From Neostapfia colusana (Eukaryota; Streptophyta; Magnoliopsida; Poales; Poaceae), in assembly GCA_030760725.1 (NCBI GenBank), contig JASWHV010000010.1, positions 39,561,760 through 39,625,759 of the forward strand: a DNA stretch of 64,000 nucleotides, in the 5' to 3' direction. Shown here piece after piece: positions 52,163 through 63,370 of the stretch. The notes beneath the pieces were generated by a model. It did no database searches. It saw only the letters and a program-made list of their open reading frames with translations, and was not told where the DNA came from. Each line of letters starts with the position of its first letter. Position 1 is the stretch's first letter. Made by a program: the position numbers and the translations under genes.

Positions 52163-53107
52163 ATGACAGCAGATAAGCAGTTGGAGAACGGGTGGGTGGT
52201 GTCCCACTGTTCTCGCCGCAGCGGCTATCCGGAAGTATTGTGGCAAATGCTTCAATATTTTGGGTACAACCAAATGCCACAGTACATTGCCAAGGAAGAA
52301 GGCGAGGAGGGGAACAAGACGTGGACAATCCATGTCAAAGTCCCTGCAGGACCTACGCCACCCGGGTGGGTGCCATTCACCGTCACGGTGAGAGGTAGAC
52401 AACCCGAGGGAAGGTGGCAAGTGGCAGCCCGTGACACCATGTCACGTTTCTGCCAGCTACACGTGAGAGCGATGGAAGGAACTCCATACGCGCTCGTTCC
52501 AGTGGAGGGACGGGCTCATCATGTGTGGGAAGGGAGGTACCGGGAGGCGACAGACCCGAGTTGCCCAAGGTACAACCCCGCGGAAGCAAATCTCAGCCTC
52601 CAGATGAGGGCGGAAAACGCTGTGATGGACAGCCAAGCTGTTCATACGGAGCATCTCTCCGCAAGGCTCAAGGAGAGCACAAACCGTGGAGACCATTTCG
52701 AGAGTGCCCACAGCGCACTCCGCAATGTGCTCCTTCCGACGATCAAGCGACTGAATGAACAGCATAATCAGTTGCATCGTCTGAAGAAGGCGAAGAAGAA
52801 AAGCCGTGTCGACATCGCGGCGTTACAAGAGTTGGTGCAGACTATAACCCAGTAGAATGAGGACCTTACTCAAGAGCGGGACGACGCTATTGAGGAAGGG
52901 CAAGGCTGGGAAGAAGACTACAACCCGGCTATGGACGAGGTGCATGCATTGCAGGACCTCGTACCTCCGGTATTGGGCATACCGGTGGTCTTGGGCCTTC
53001 CAGCAATGGACGAACCCGAGATGGGAGAAGAGGTGGTAGATCCGGAGCCACCAGCAGAGGTACCGGAGGAGGACGACCCGCAGGAGGTCGAGTTCTACTC
53101 TGAGTAG
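52163..53107 (+). pseudogene. Accessory coiled-coil ORF of element I (one nonsense codon)
   Basis: Counterpart of 9913-10857, with exactly 314 codons and no indel. Codon 231 is TAG (52853-52855) where B has CAG, a single C-to-T change. The N-terminal part (LQYFGYNQMPQY, TPPGWVPFTVTVRGRQPEG) and the coiled coil are well kept and many differences from B are silent, suggesting the gene was under selection before this copy died. The stop removes the end of the coiled coil and the acidic tail. Confidence 0.85.
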
Positions 53108-53379
53108 GGGGTTATAGTTGCCAAGTAGGGCAGCTAGGGTAGGGTAACCCAAACTTTTGTAATCGGTGACATGTCGTGTAGGCAGTAGAGTATGTATGGT
53201 AGTGACGACATGAGCACGACTTCTCGGAGACCCGAGAATAATGTATCTTGTATAAAGTTTATGCTTTATCAATATATGTGAAGGTTGTGCAAATTATTCA
53301 TGTGTCACTTCAATACCTACTGTTGCATATGGAATTTTAAGTATGACATGTGCTAATAGCTGCTGTTTTGAATTTCAGA

Positions 53380-56300
53380 ATGACTCGTACTCGTGCCAAC
53401 CCAGACGTTGGAGGTTCTAGTCAAGGGGGAGAAACCTCCCAACAGCCTCCCGAGGACTCCTCGGGACAGCAGCAGCAACAACAACAGCAAACACCGCCAC
53501 CGCCAACGGTTACTTTGGCGGATATTGTAGCAGCAATGGCGGGCTCTCATCAGCAGCACACGGAGTTGCTGCAAACTCTCATCGCTAATACGTCTCGCCC
53601 AGAGAGACGTCAAGACCGTGAGGAGCGTCAACAGAGCTCCTACTCCGACTTCCTAGCGACTCATCCCCCGATATTCTCAAGGGCGGATGAACCTCTCGAC
53701 GCAGACAGCTGGCTCAGTGCGATAGAGATGAAGTTCGGGCTGCTCCAAATAAGTGAGCATCTCAAGACTCAATTCACGGCCCAACAGCTCCAGGGATCCG
53801 CGAGTGCTTGGTGGGCAAACTTTTGTGCTTCACAGCCCACCGACTGAGTTATGACCTGGGCGGAGTTCCGGACGGCCTTCAGGGCCTATCACATACCGCC
53901 GGGTCTGATGAAGAGGAAGACACAGGAATTTCTACACCTGCAACAAGGGAGCCAGAATGCGCTGGAATACTCCAGGGCGTTCAACGATCTCGCGCTCTAT
54001 GCATCGTATGACGCCGATACTGACGAGAAGCGGCGGGACCACTTTTACCAGGGGCTTAACCCGCTCCTGAAGGACAAATTGGCGATGTTCAATAGCGGCA
54101 GCCTCAACGACATCATTGATGCAGCGATTGTCCAGGAGGACTCCGGCAAGGAGTAAGCGGCGGCGGAGAGAAAGCGAAGTGCGCCGCAAAGCAGCGGAGA
54201 AGGAGGCGGTCCTTCTCAGAAATTTCGGATGGTGAATCACCCACAATCAGGTCCACGCTGGCAACCACCCCAGAGGCCGATGCCGTTCAGCAGTCGGCCG
54301 TATTCTTCACCGGCATTCAGGCCGGCACTGCCTGTACCACCTCCGCAACAACAACAGCAGCAGCCGGCGATGCCGCGTGCGTATGTACCTCAGCAACGCA
54401 TGCCGGGCTTTCGTCCCCCGAGCACCGCACAAGCAGCGGACACATGCTACAAATGTTGTCGGCCAGTACACTTCGCCAGCAGTTGCCCGGAGAGGGAAGG
54501 CGGCGGAGTTGCACCGCAGTTTCCGGGGAGGAATCAACCCCGGAATCCTACTAATGCGTGGCGGGCCAACCCTAGGCCCGGCACTGTCCACCAGCTTGCC
54601 ATAGAGGACGTGCCGGAGGGTGAGCCAATCCTTGCGGGTATGTTACAACTCCACCAGCATCCCTCCATAGTATTGTTCGATTCAGGCGCCACGCATAATT
54701 TTATTAGCCAAGCTTTCATTGCTAAACATAGCTTGCAAATACTACCCACCGATAGTCCATATTTGATTTGTTCACCGGGTGGGAAGATTTCAGCAAGCGT
54801 AATGGTTTCCAAAGCACCATTATGCTTAGCAGGTAGAGTGTAACCTACATCCCTCATAATCTTAGAGGTATAGAAGGTCGATGTCATCCTAGGGATGTTG
54901 TGGTTAACCCGCCACGGCGCTGTTTTAGACACCGTCCTTCGAGTCATGCACTTAAACTCAGAAGTGCACGGATCTCACTCCTTATTTCTGGACAGTCCAG
55001 AAATAAAACTTCCAAGTGTCTATCAATCCACAACTATCAGATTGGAAGATATTCCAGTGGTCCGAGAGTTCCCTGACGTATTCCTGGATGATTTGCTGGG
55101 GATGCCGCCCGATAGAGAGGTGGAGTTCAAGATTGAACTTGCACCGAGAACCATGCCAATATCCCGAAGGCCGTACAAGATGGCGCCCAAGGAATTGGCT
55201 GAATTGAAGACCCAACTAACGGACCTGCTGGAAAAGGGTTTTATTAGGCCGAGCTCCTCGCCATGGGGCTGTTCGGCATTATTTGTGAAGAAGAAGGATG
55301 AGACGTTATGTCTTTGCATGGACTATCATCTACTAAATGCCGTAACCATCAAGAACAAGTACATGTTGCCACGGATCGACATGTTGTTTGATCAGTTGGT
55401 CGAAGCAAAGATCTTTTCCAAAATGGACTTAAGATCTGGGTACCATCAGATTAAGATACGGGCTGAGGACATTCCGAAGACGGCTTTCTCGACGAGGTAC
55501 GGACTTTATGAGTACCTGGTCATGTCCTTTGGCCTCACCAACACTCTTGCTCACTTCATGTATTTAATGAATTCGGTATTCATGCCGGAGCTGGACAAGT
55601 TTGTCGTGGTCTTCATCGATGACATACTGGTATATTCCAAGTCGGAGGAAGATCACAAGAAGCACCTGCGTATAGTCTTGCAACGGCTGCGGGATGACAA
55701 GCTATACGCGAAATTCAGCAAATGCGAGTTCTGGATATCGCAAGTGCCTTTTCTCGGGCATATCATCTTAGCGGAGGGTATCGCTGTAGACCCTAGCAAG
55801 ATCACTTAAGTGCTGAATTGGAAATCCCCGAGGACTGTTCACGAGGTACGGAGTTTCCTCGGACTCGCGGGATATTATCGGAGGTTCATTCCGAACTTCT
55901 CGAAGATTGCCAAGCCTATGACGGAGCTGCTAAAGAAGGCTACCAAACATGTTCGGAGTCCAGTGCTTGAAGCAGCATTCAAGGCTTTAGTCATGCACCT
56001 GACATCAGCACCGGTTTTGGCGCAGCCAGACACAACAAAACCGTTCGATGTGTACTGCGATGCGTCCGGCATTGGGCTCGGATGTGTGCTGATGCAAGAC
56101 CGAAGAGTGGTCACGTATGGGTCACGGCAGCTTAGGAACCATGAGCAGAATTATCCAACTCACGACTTGGAGCTCGCTGCCATGGTACTCGCACTGAAGA
56201 TGTGGAGGCACTACCTACTCGGTAACCTCGTACACTTATATACCAACCACAAGAGCCTCAAGTACATATTCACTCAGAAGGAGCTGAACATGAGGCAGCG

Positions 56301-57821
56301 AAGATGGTTAGAATTGATAAAGGATTATGAAATAGAGATCCATTATCATCCGGGCAAGGCAAACGTAGTGGCAGATGCGCTGAGCCGCAAGTCACACGTC
56401 AACAATCTGACCATCACACCGTTGGAAGAGAGCGAACCATCGCTACATGTGATTCCACACGGAGCTCTCTACAACCTAGCTTTGATCCCCACCATTCGTG
56501 AAGAGATAGCGGCAGCTCAGAGACATGACAAGGGCATGTCACGTTTGCGGAGACATGTAGACAGTGGGGAGTTGAAATGTTTCCGTAAGGCTGGAGACGG
56601 CATCCTATGGTTCAAGGACCGAATCGTCGTACCCCGTAACCCGGAGCCACGGAAGAAATTTTTTGATGAGGCTCACTTATCAAAATTTTCTATTTACCCC
56701 GGCAGCAACAAATTGTATCAAGAACTCAGAAGCAAGTTTTGGTGGACACGGATGAAGCGGGAAATCACAAAGTACGTGTCCGAGTGTGATACGTGTCGAA
56801 GGGTGAAGGCAGATCATATGCGGAAACCGGGACTGCTACAACCACTGGGCGTTCCTGCCTGGAAGTGGGAGGATGGGAGCGTGGACTTCATCGTCGGTTT
56901 ACCCGCCACCTTTCAGAAACATGATTCTTTGTGGGTGATCATCGACCGGCTCACCAAAGTTGCCCATTTCATCCTGGTCAACACCAACTACAACGCCAAG
57001 AAGTATGCTGAACTGTACATGTCACAGATCTTATGCTTGTACAGCGTAACCCGTACCATCATATGGGACCGGGGCACTTTATTTGTGTCCCGTTTTTGGG
57101 AGCAGCTGCATACTGCATTGGGGACGAAGCTGATCCGTAGTTCAGCATACCACCCGCAGACGGACGGGCAAACCGAGCGGGTAAACCAGATCCTAGAAGA
57201 CATGCTACGAGCTTGCGCTATCAACCACGGCAAAAATTGGGATGATCACTTGCCGTTAGCCGAGTTCTTGTACAACAATGGGTACCAAGGCAGCATCAAG
57301 ATGGCACCTTATGAGGCACTATACGGGAGGAAATGCCGCACACCACTTAATTGGTGTGAGTCTGGCGAAAGGGTTACCTTCGTAATTGACCTTGTCAACA
57401 ACGCGGAGGAGAAGGTTCGGCTGATTCAAGCGAACCTAAAAGCCGCCCAATCCCGGCAGAAACAGTATGCGGACCGGAGAAGACGCCCATTACAATTTGA
57501 AGTTGGGGATCACGTATATCTACGTGTGTCTCCAATGAAGGGCGTAAAAAGATTTGGGGTGAGAGGAAAGTTGGCACCCCGATTCATCGGTCCATTACAG
57601 ATTACCGACAGATGTGGATCAGTAGCATACCGGCTGAAATTACCAGAAGCACTTTCCAGTGTGCACGACGTCTTTCACATTTCCCAGCTGAGGAAGTGTC
57701 TTAAGCTATCAACTACCTTTCAGCTGGAGGACATTGAAGAATTGCAACCAGATCTCACCTATCGGGAGGAACCGGTTCAGATCATTGACGAAAAGGCACG
57801 AACCACACGCAACCGCACGGT
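53380..57821 (+). pseudogene. gag-pol: Element I gag-pol (five premature stops, chromodomain lost)
   Basis: Starts at ATG 53380 after TTTTGAATTTCAGA, as in B. The same domain order can be followed in a single frame: CCHC knuckle (first Cys kept, CYKCCRPVHF altered), protease DSGA, reverse transcriptase FIDD, RNase H, integrase. Stops: TGA 53845-53847, TAA 54154-54156, TAA 54841-54843, TAG 54871-54873, TAA 55807-55809. At least the first and last are simple C-to-T changes. The integrase core has VTRTIIWDRG in place of VPRTIVSDRG. Homology ends at ARTTRNRT near 57821, and the frame ends at a chance stop (57829-57831). Not functional. Confidence 0.92.
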
Positions 57822-58153
57822 GAACCCCTAGTTGCCGACGTTCTCGCGAGATCAGAGCCTTGGACGTCGCTCCCTAGGTCGCAGCAATGCTGTAGGAGCT
57901 AATCGAAGCAAGGTTGGAGCATTACAGCAGCTCTGCGACGTCGCCGAAGCTCGGTTAAGCCGCCGCACCGTAGCGAGCTCGGTTAGGGCCGACGTTGGTG
58001 TGGGGAGCGCATGAAATTAGGGGCTGGCGGCAATTAAACATATATGCATATTCATATCATAATTGCTGCTATGATTATTGTAAATTGCTTGAAAACCCTG
58101 TTTGAAGTAGAGAGAGAGAGCAAACTAAAGTTATTTTCCACCTTGGGACAAGT

Positions 58154-58200
58154 AACATTGGAATGAAGCGTTTCTTGTTTGATTGTGGAATTCCAATGTT
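58154..58200 (+). other. Invariant-loop stem-loop, copy G
   Basis: AACATTGGAAT (58154-58164) and ATTCCAATGTT (58190-58200) form 11 perfect pairs around the conserved loop. The stem sequence differs from B at many positions but still pairs. Confidence 0.75.
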
Positions 58201-58659
58201 GCTGGCGCAAGGTCACTACTATTATGGCTAAAATCTGAAAGTTAAGGAGGAACTCGTAGGCGAGTCTTTTTGCAAATTACAGGATTAGGTCTTACGTTAC
58301 CCTCATGTAGAGTTGCATGCTCTAGGAGAGACGGTTAAGTCTTGTTGAGCCTTTGTGCTCACTCTTGCTATATAAGTGGTTTTGCAGGTAAACTTCGACA
58401 CTATAAAGAAGGTTGTCCAATAACACTCGGGAACTTCCGAGTCATGTATCACGTGGAGAACCTAGCCGCTGCCTTGTCTTCGTGTTGCTTGTGAGAAGAG
58501 TCTGCGGGCTGGACCTCTTCTCGGATGCTTCTTAGTTATTCGACGCGAGCTGTTTATAGACTTCCGCTGTAGCTAATTTATGTAAATCATGTACAAAGAA
58601 CAATTGTAGGCTTTCGCTTGATTTATGTAATACGGTTTTTCCTTATATGTGTGCTGTTG

Positions 58660-58680
58660 GGTGCCGCATAACACGGCACC
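58660..58680 (+). other. Terminal LTR stem-loop, copy G
   Basis: GGTGCCG and CGGCACC, perfect 7-bp stem. Confidence 0.65.
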
Positions 58681-59617
58681 ACCCAATGCGATTCCCAGGC
58701 ATGGTGCCCCGTCACCGTGACTGAACGGGTGGCATGGGGTCCTGTCAGTAAATAATGGAGGAGCGGCGAGATTTCGCCCAGGAGGCGGCAGGAAAAGCCT
58801 TTCCCGCCACCCTCGCCGGAGCAACGCCGCAGGTTTCCTCTGTTTGACGCGAGGTAGAAGAGGGAGCTGACGGGTGGGGCCCGCAGCCGAGTTTAAACAT
58901 TTCCAGATTTTCCAAATTCAGTTCAAACTTTGGAGATCCATAACTTTGTGTAGGAAACTCCAAAAAGGGTGAAACCAATTTTGCTGGAATCCTCATGAGG
59001 AGTACTTCACAGAGGAACAAAATTCTTGCTACGAAAATGCCCAGGAATTTCTGTGGAATTGGTTTAACTAAATCCTGTGGGGATTTATTTCAGGAGCAAT
59101 TCTTTATGAAACATTCCCAAATTTGGGCAGCAAATCCTTTTCATAGTACCTGATATCCAGTAAAAGTTTGAGCTTCATTGGAGTTCATTTGCTAGGCTAA
59201 ATTGCCTTCCAAAATTCAGCTTTTATTTGAAAATTCAAATTTAAACAGAAACTTTTCAGAACTCCTGTCCAACTTCAAAAATTCATATCTCTCTGTTGGT
59301 AGCTCCAAAAATGGTGAAACAAATTTTGTTAGAACCATGGAGACCTACCCTAATCAGATCTTCCAATGTTAGCTATGTCAAAACTCCTGATTGGGGCTTA
59401 AAATTCAGAGAAGACTTGTACTTGTGGGAATTTCTGAGACCACAAGGTGTAATGAAAATTCTCCAAATTTTGCTCAGATCATCCTTAGAGAGTCTATTAT
59501 CCACTGGAAAAATCCCAAAGCCAATTAAGGATCCTATGTAGAAGTAGCTATGAATAGAAGTTTACTTCTTATAAGTCCTTAATACTTATACATATATTTT
59601 GCTACATTTTATTTAGT

Positions 59618-59702
59618 GACCGAAGTTGAGGACGCACCGGAGCCCTTGGACGTCCTCCCACCAGAAGCTGACTTCCCATTTAACTTTCAACCAGGCAAGC
59701 CC
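59618..59702 (+). other. Conserved exon-like segment 1 in LTR H
   Basis: Open segment reading TEVEDAPEPLDVLPPEAD and ending QPGKP at CCCCA/GTTTGC. It is one or two codons shorter than B but keeps frame and motif. Confidence 0.45.
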
Positions 59703-59893
59703 CAGTTTGCATTTAAATACTTTTGCAAATTCTTTATTTGTATCACTTATGTCTAGGGTGAATGCTTGCATTAGAGTTAGGGTGATTCAAACCCCACATG
59801 CATAACCTTTTAAATCCTATGGAGGGTTGGGTAGTTTACAAACTCGACGAGTAGAGAATGCCATGCTAATGTTCTTAGGATCTCGATAGAGGT

Positions 59894-59914
59894 CGAGTGG
59901 TTGGAAGCTACTCG
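59894..59914 (+). other. Conserved CGAGTGG stem-loop, copy H
   Basis: CGAGTGG and CTACTCG pair with one G-U. Confidence 0.55.
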
Positions 59915-60546
59915 CGAGATAGTATTTATCACACGGGATGAGAAGAGGTAGAAAATGGCTTATGTTGTGAAAATGAGACCCAGCAGGGGGGATAGGATGC
60001 AGTGAGCGGAGGTCTCACGTGCGTCGCCATGTTGTTGTCGGTTGAGGACCGAGCCGTGTGCGGCCCTGCTGGACAAGTATCAAACAGTACCGGATGCATA
60101 CTGGCATATGGGAACCAGAAAACCGATGTAATTGGCTAACCTGGGTGCCGAGGCTTACCCAACCGTAAATAGGAGTGGGTTGAGTGTAGCAAGGTGTAAA
60201 TCTGACGGTGGGCACAGTCATGCTCCACGCGGGGACCTCCTGCCCTTTACGGATGGACCGGTTCGGCATTTGGGTTGCCATTGAAAGGTTGTTGCATACA
60301 ACAGAGTAGGAAGGGGTGTGGAACCACGCTTATGAAAGTGGGTGTATGTGACGTGTTATTGGGTGTGTCCTGATTGCAATCACCATCCCTCGCGGTTATT
60401 TGAGTACCCGCTTGTTCACTGCGCTGTGAGGTAGTAAGAAGTGAAATAAGCCAACTGAATTTGCTGTATTAAACTATTAATGTCTTGAAACCTTGTATGC
60501 TGTAGTTATAGAGCTAATTAAGTTTATGTTCCACTTTGGGCATCAC

Positions 60547-60593
60547 CACATCGGAGGAAAGTGTTTCTTGTTTGATTGTGGACTTCCGATGTG
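60547..60593 (+). other. Invariant-loop stem-loop, copy H
   Basis: CACATCGGAG (60547-60556) pairs with TTCCGATGTG (60584-60593), one G-U, around the loop with GTTTCTTGTTTGATTG. Confidence 0.72.
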
Positions 60594-60784
60594 AGGGCTG
60601 CCTAAGGCTCATTAAACTGTTACTATAAAACTGAAAGTAAGGATCAACATGTAGACATGTCTTTATTGCAAAGTCCTTTTTCCTATCTTACACATCCTTA
60701 CATGTAGAGTTCATTGCCTAGGATTGTCGGTTAAGACTTGCTGAGCCATCATACTCACAGTTGCAACATTTGAGCTGTGAGCAG

Positions 60785-60870
60785 GTGAGAGTTATGAGGA
60801 AGGTTCCGAGGATGAGGCGATGCCCCCGTCGGGGTACACGGCCGAGTTGGAGCTCTGCACGGCGCCGTGA
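60785..60870 (+). other. Conserved exon-like segment 2 in LTR H
   Basis: After TGTGAGCAG it reads ESYEEGSEDEAMPPSGY, then TAELELCTAP and TGA (60868-60870), matching A and B in phase and end. Confidence 0.45.
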
Positions 60871-61059
60871 TCTCCGGTTCTTTGCTGCTAGTGTGTAGCG
60901 TCCCCGGGATGGACGGCTGCACTTTTGCATAGTTAGGATGAGAGGCTACCCATGTATAAGAATTCCGCTGTATAATTAAGTTTTGTAAAAAGACTTCCGC
61001 TGTTTTTATATCAAATAAAAGTTTGTATGTTGTTCATATTCTTTTCTTGTGTGCTGTTG

Positions 61060-61080
61060 CGTGCCGCATCGCACGGCACC
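61060..61080 (+). other. Terminal LTR stem-loop, copy H
   Basis: CGTGCCG and CGGCACC; six pairs, with the outermost lost. Confidence 0.55.
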
Positions 61081-61126
61081 ACCCTCTGCGATCCCAGAGT
61101 GGGTGAACCACGGGGTGGTCCCCACA

Positions 61127-61308
61127 GATTGGCTAGCCACTCAGGGTGCTGTACTTTATCGATGAAGCCGGCTGATAGGAATTTGCCGATTTCAGCCCCG
61201 ATGGCCCGCCGCTTCTGCTCGTCGAACCGACACAACCTTTGTTGGACGGGCTGGGAGCCCGGCTTGATGTTGAGGGTGTGCTCGGTGATCCCCCTGGGGA
61301 TGCCTGGC
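61127..61308 (-). pseudogene. Element D reverse transcriptase N-terminal scrap
   Basis: Minus strand, from 61308: QPGIPRGITEHTLNIKPGS, then RLCRFDEQKRRAIGAEIGKF and FIDKVQHPEWLAN. This is the start of a Tat-type reverse transcriptase (the known consensus continues with PVxVxKKNGKWR). LTR H begins right after WLAN, and element J cuts the other side. It fits D in strand and lineage but could belong to a second Tat copy. Confidence 0.8.
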
Positions 61309-63050
61309 TGTAGGATCGAAGTACACGTGTAAAGCTACCAGAGGGGGGTGAATGGTAGATAAAAACTTTTCAGCGGAAGCAACAAAACACCCCTCAGCAG
61401 AAAACTGATCTGTTAAAGAAACCATGTGTGCGACTAATCTAAACGTGTTCAACTGTGACAAAACTAGTATATATTGTAGAAAATCAAGTCACGAAGACGT
61501 CAGAACAAGAATCATGGAAATCCGTTGAGAGAAACACAAGTTACGATCGAAAGATCGAACAAAGGTCAATCTGTCCTACGCGAGAAAAACAGTTCTGGAA
61601 TACTGCAAAAAAACTCGTGTAGATCAGAAAACACAAATTGAATGACCGTCAAATTTTTACAGATGATAGATAATCAAGTTGTGAAGACAACCCAAAAAGA
61701 ATCACATCAATTGGATCTGTAAAACTGGAGTTATGATAAAACCACCGAAGCAAGGTAGTGCTGAACAGAAACTCAACGAGAAAAACTTGTCTGAAACAAG
61801 TCGGACGAACAAGGCACAAAAGTTCCCTTAGAATACGAATTTTATTTATCAAAACACAAGAGGAACAGCCCCAAAGTCATGCACCATAAGCTCTGGCCTC
61901 CCTTGCTCATATCACCAGCCCAAAGACCAACTCAACTCAAACTAGGACTCCTACTCCTACTTGGATTCAAACTGTAAGATTCCAATACTGCTTAGTACTC
62001 TTCTATACACAGATAGAAGCAATCTTAAGACTTCCAAACACCTTAGGAACGCATCCCACATTCCTAAAATAACTCAAATTTGTGACCCACACGAAATCCT
62101 ATCATAACAAACTCAAAACTTTCCATATTTGAGTCAAACACGACTCAGCCGCAGCCTGAGTCCATAACCTAGTCGGTTGGACCTTTCTGACCAATTCTTT
62201 ACGTACACATCTCTTCATCACGCCTTGGAACCATGCAGCCACGTCCATGCACTCGTTGCAAACGTGCAAACATCTTCCAACAACGTCCAAGATACCTTCA
62301 TATGCATTGTTCTTGATTCAAACATACTGCGCAACCTCCCGATCAACTCAACCACAATTCCTCCCGAACTTCGTTGTCGAACCTCATCTTCTCCCTAAGA
62401 CTAGTTCAATGTATCCCGTCACCAGCCACGTCTTGAATTCAAGCAACACCTGCACATGAATAAACAACCAATACTTCTGAGCACAAGTCCTCGACTTGAC
62501 TCTCGTTAGTTCTGAAACTACAACATCTTACGTGAGCACCTCACATGAGCATGTTGTAAACCATAGCAAAATGATATCAGCCATAACCACCAAAACACAT
62601 CAAAAACTTAGTAAAATAATACTAAGCAAACTTTCCATAAGAGTAATGCAAGTTTGAAACATTGCAAGTTAAAAGCAGAACCATTGCAATCAAGCTCCGA
62701 ACCTTACCAAAGCTAACCGGACCTTGAACCAGAGCTTCCAAAACTAGTCGGACCCAACGCCGGAGCTTACTAAAGCTTAGTCGGACCTAGCACGGAACTT
62801 ACCAAAGCTAGTCGGACCTAGCACCGGAGCTAGCAAAAACAAGTCGGACCTAGCCAAAATAAGTCAGACCTAGACAAAGCAAGTCGGACCTTACGTCGGA
62901 CCTTGCCGGAGCTACCCAAAACAAGTCGAACCGATCGTCGGACCTTGCAGGAGCTCGTACCTAGAGTCGGACCTTGTTAAAAAGGTGTTTTGGTAGTATT
63001 CAAAACTTTTATCGTCAAAGCCAGTGTATTCAGCACACATAGGTATCACA
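61309..63050 (-). repeat. Element J 3' LTR
   Basis: 1,742 bp; minus strand starts TGTGATACCTATG at 63050 and ends TTCGATCCTACA at 61309. It contains the repeat array at 62700-62975. No gene; it is AT-rich. Confidence 0.7.
62700..62975 (-). repeat. Tandem array in U3 of LTR J
   Basis: About eleven occurrences of a (G)TCGGACCTWG-like word, most exact, spaced 13-45 bases with CGGAGCTA and ACCAAAGC-like fillers. It starts about 75 bases from the LTR start, so it lies upstream of any promoter. Confidence 0.65.
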
Positions 63051-63131
63051 ATCTCCCCCTTGATGAATGCATTGGCAACACCACATAAAATCCGAACATT
63101 GGCTTATTCACATGAAAAGTTTTGAAAACAA

Positions 63132-63370
63132 TTTCCCCCCCTTTGTAAATCAGAAATAAAATCAGAAGAAAAACAAAAATACCAAAAATTCTCTCCCTGA
63201 GAAGAATCATGCCAAAACACTTGTGAATGTGTGCAATGTGTGATCAATTTCTTCTCCCCCTTTGTAAATCAGAAATAAAATGAGAAGAAAAACAAAAATA
63301 CCAAAAATTCTCCCCCTGAGAAGAATCGTGCCAAAACACTTGTGAATGTGTGCAATGTGTGATCAATTTA
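63132..63370 (-). repeat. 119-bp tandem duplication beside LTR J carrying polypurine-like motifs
   Basis: Two nearly identical 119-base units, each starting with a CCCCCTTTGTAAATCAG word (CTGATTTACAAAGGGGG on the minus strand) and containing CTGAGAAGAATC and GTGTGCAATGTGTGATC. Both lie within 320 bases of the LTR. Confidence 0.7.

Larger units (their letters stand above)
46661..57821 (+). mobile_element. Element I: truncated, dead relative of element B
   Basis: 5' LTR, primer site, leader, accessory ORF and gag-pol in the same order as B and alignable throughout. The coding sequence stops matching at 57821, in the chromodomain, and no polypurine tract or 3' LTR follows. Six premature stops but no frameshift lie in the two ORFs. 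It is inserted in element D (RNase H side); the five bases before it (GGCAG, 46656-46660) have no match at the right, consistent with loss of its 3' end. Confidence 0.9.
57822..58747 (+). repeat. LTR fragment G (chimeric)
   Basis: Plus-strand LTR pieces of the A/B group joined to the broken end of element I. 57822-58035 resembles the GC-rich block (GCGCATGAAATTAGG near 58007, as in LTR A near 2557). It then jumps to sequence like the last 700 bases of LTR B, with the invariant-loop stem-loop (58154-58200) and terminal stem-loop (58660-58680), ending CCTGTCA at 58747. About 2 kb of the middle is absent. No gene and no TSD seen. Confidence 0.7.
58748..61126 (+). repeat. LTR fragment H (3' part of an LTR)
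   Basis: It begins inside the GC-rich block (GGAGCGGCGAGATTT), about where fragment G's left piece stops. It continues through the AT-rich stretch, exon-like segment 1 (59618-59702), CGAGTGG stem-loop (59894-59914), invariant-loop stem-loop (60547-60593), exon-like segment 2 (60785-60870) and terminal stem-loop (61060-61080), ending GGTCCCCACA at 61126 against element D. G's left piece plus H may be one LTR interrupted by G's right piece. No gene. Confidence 0.72.
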
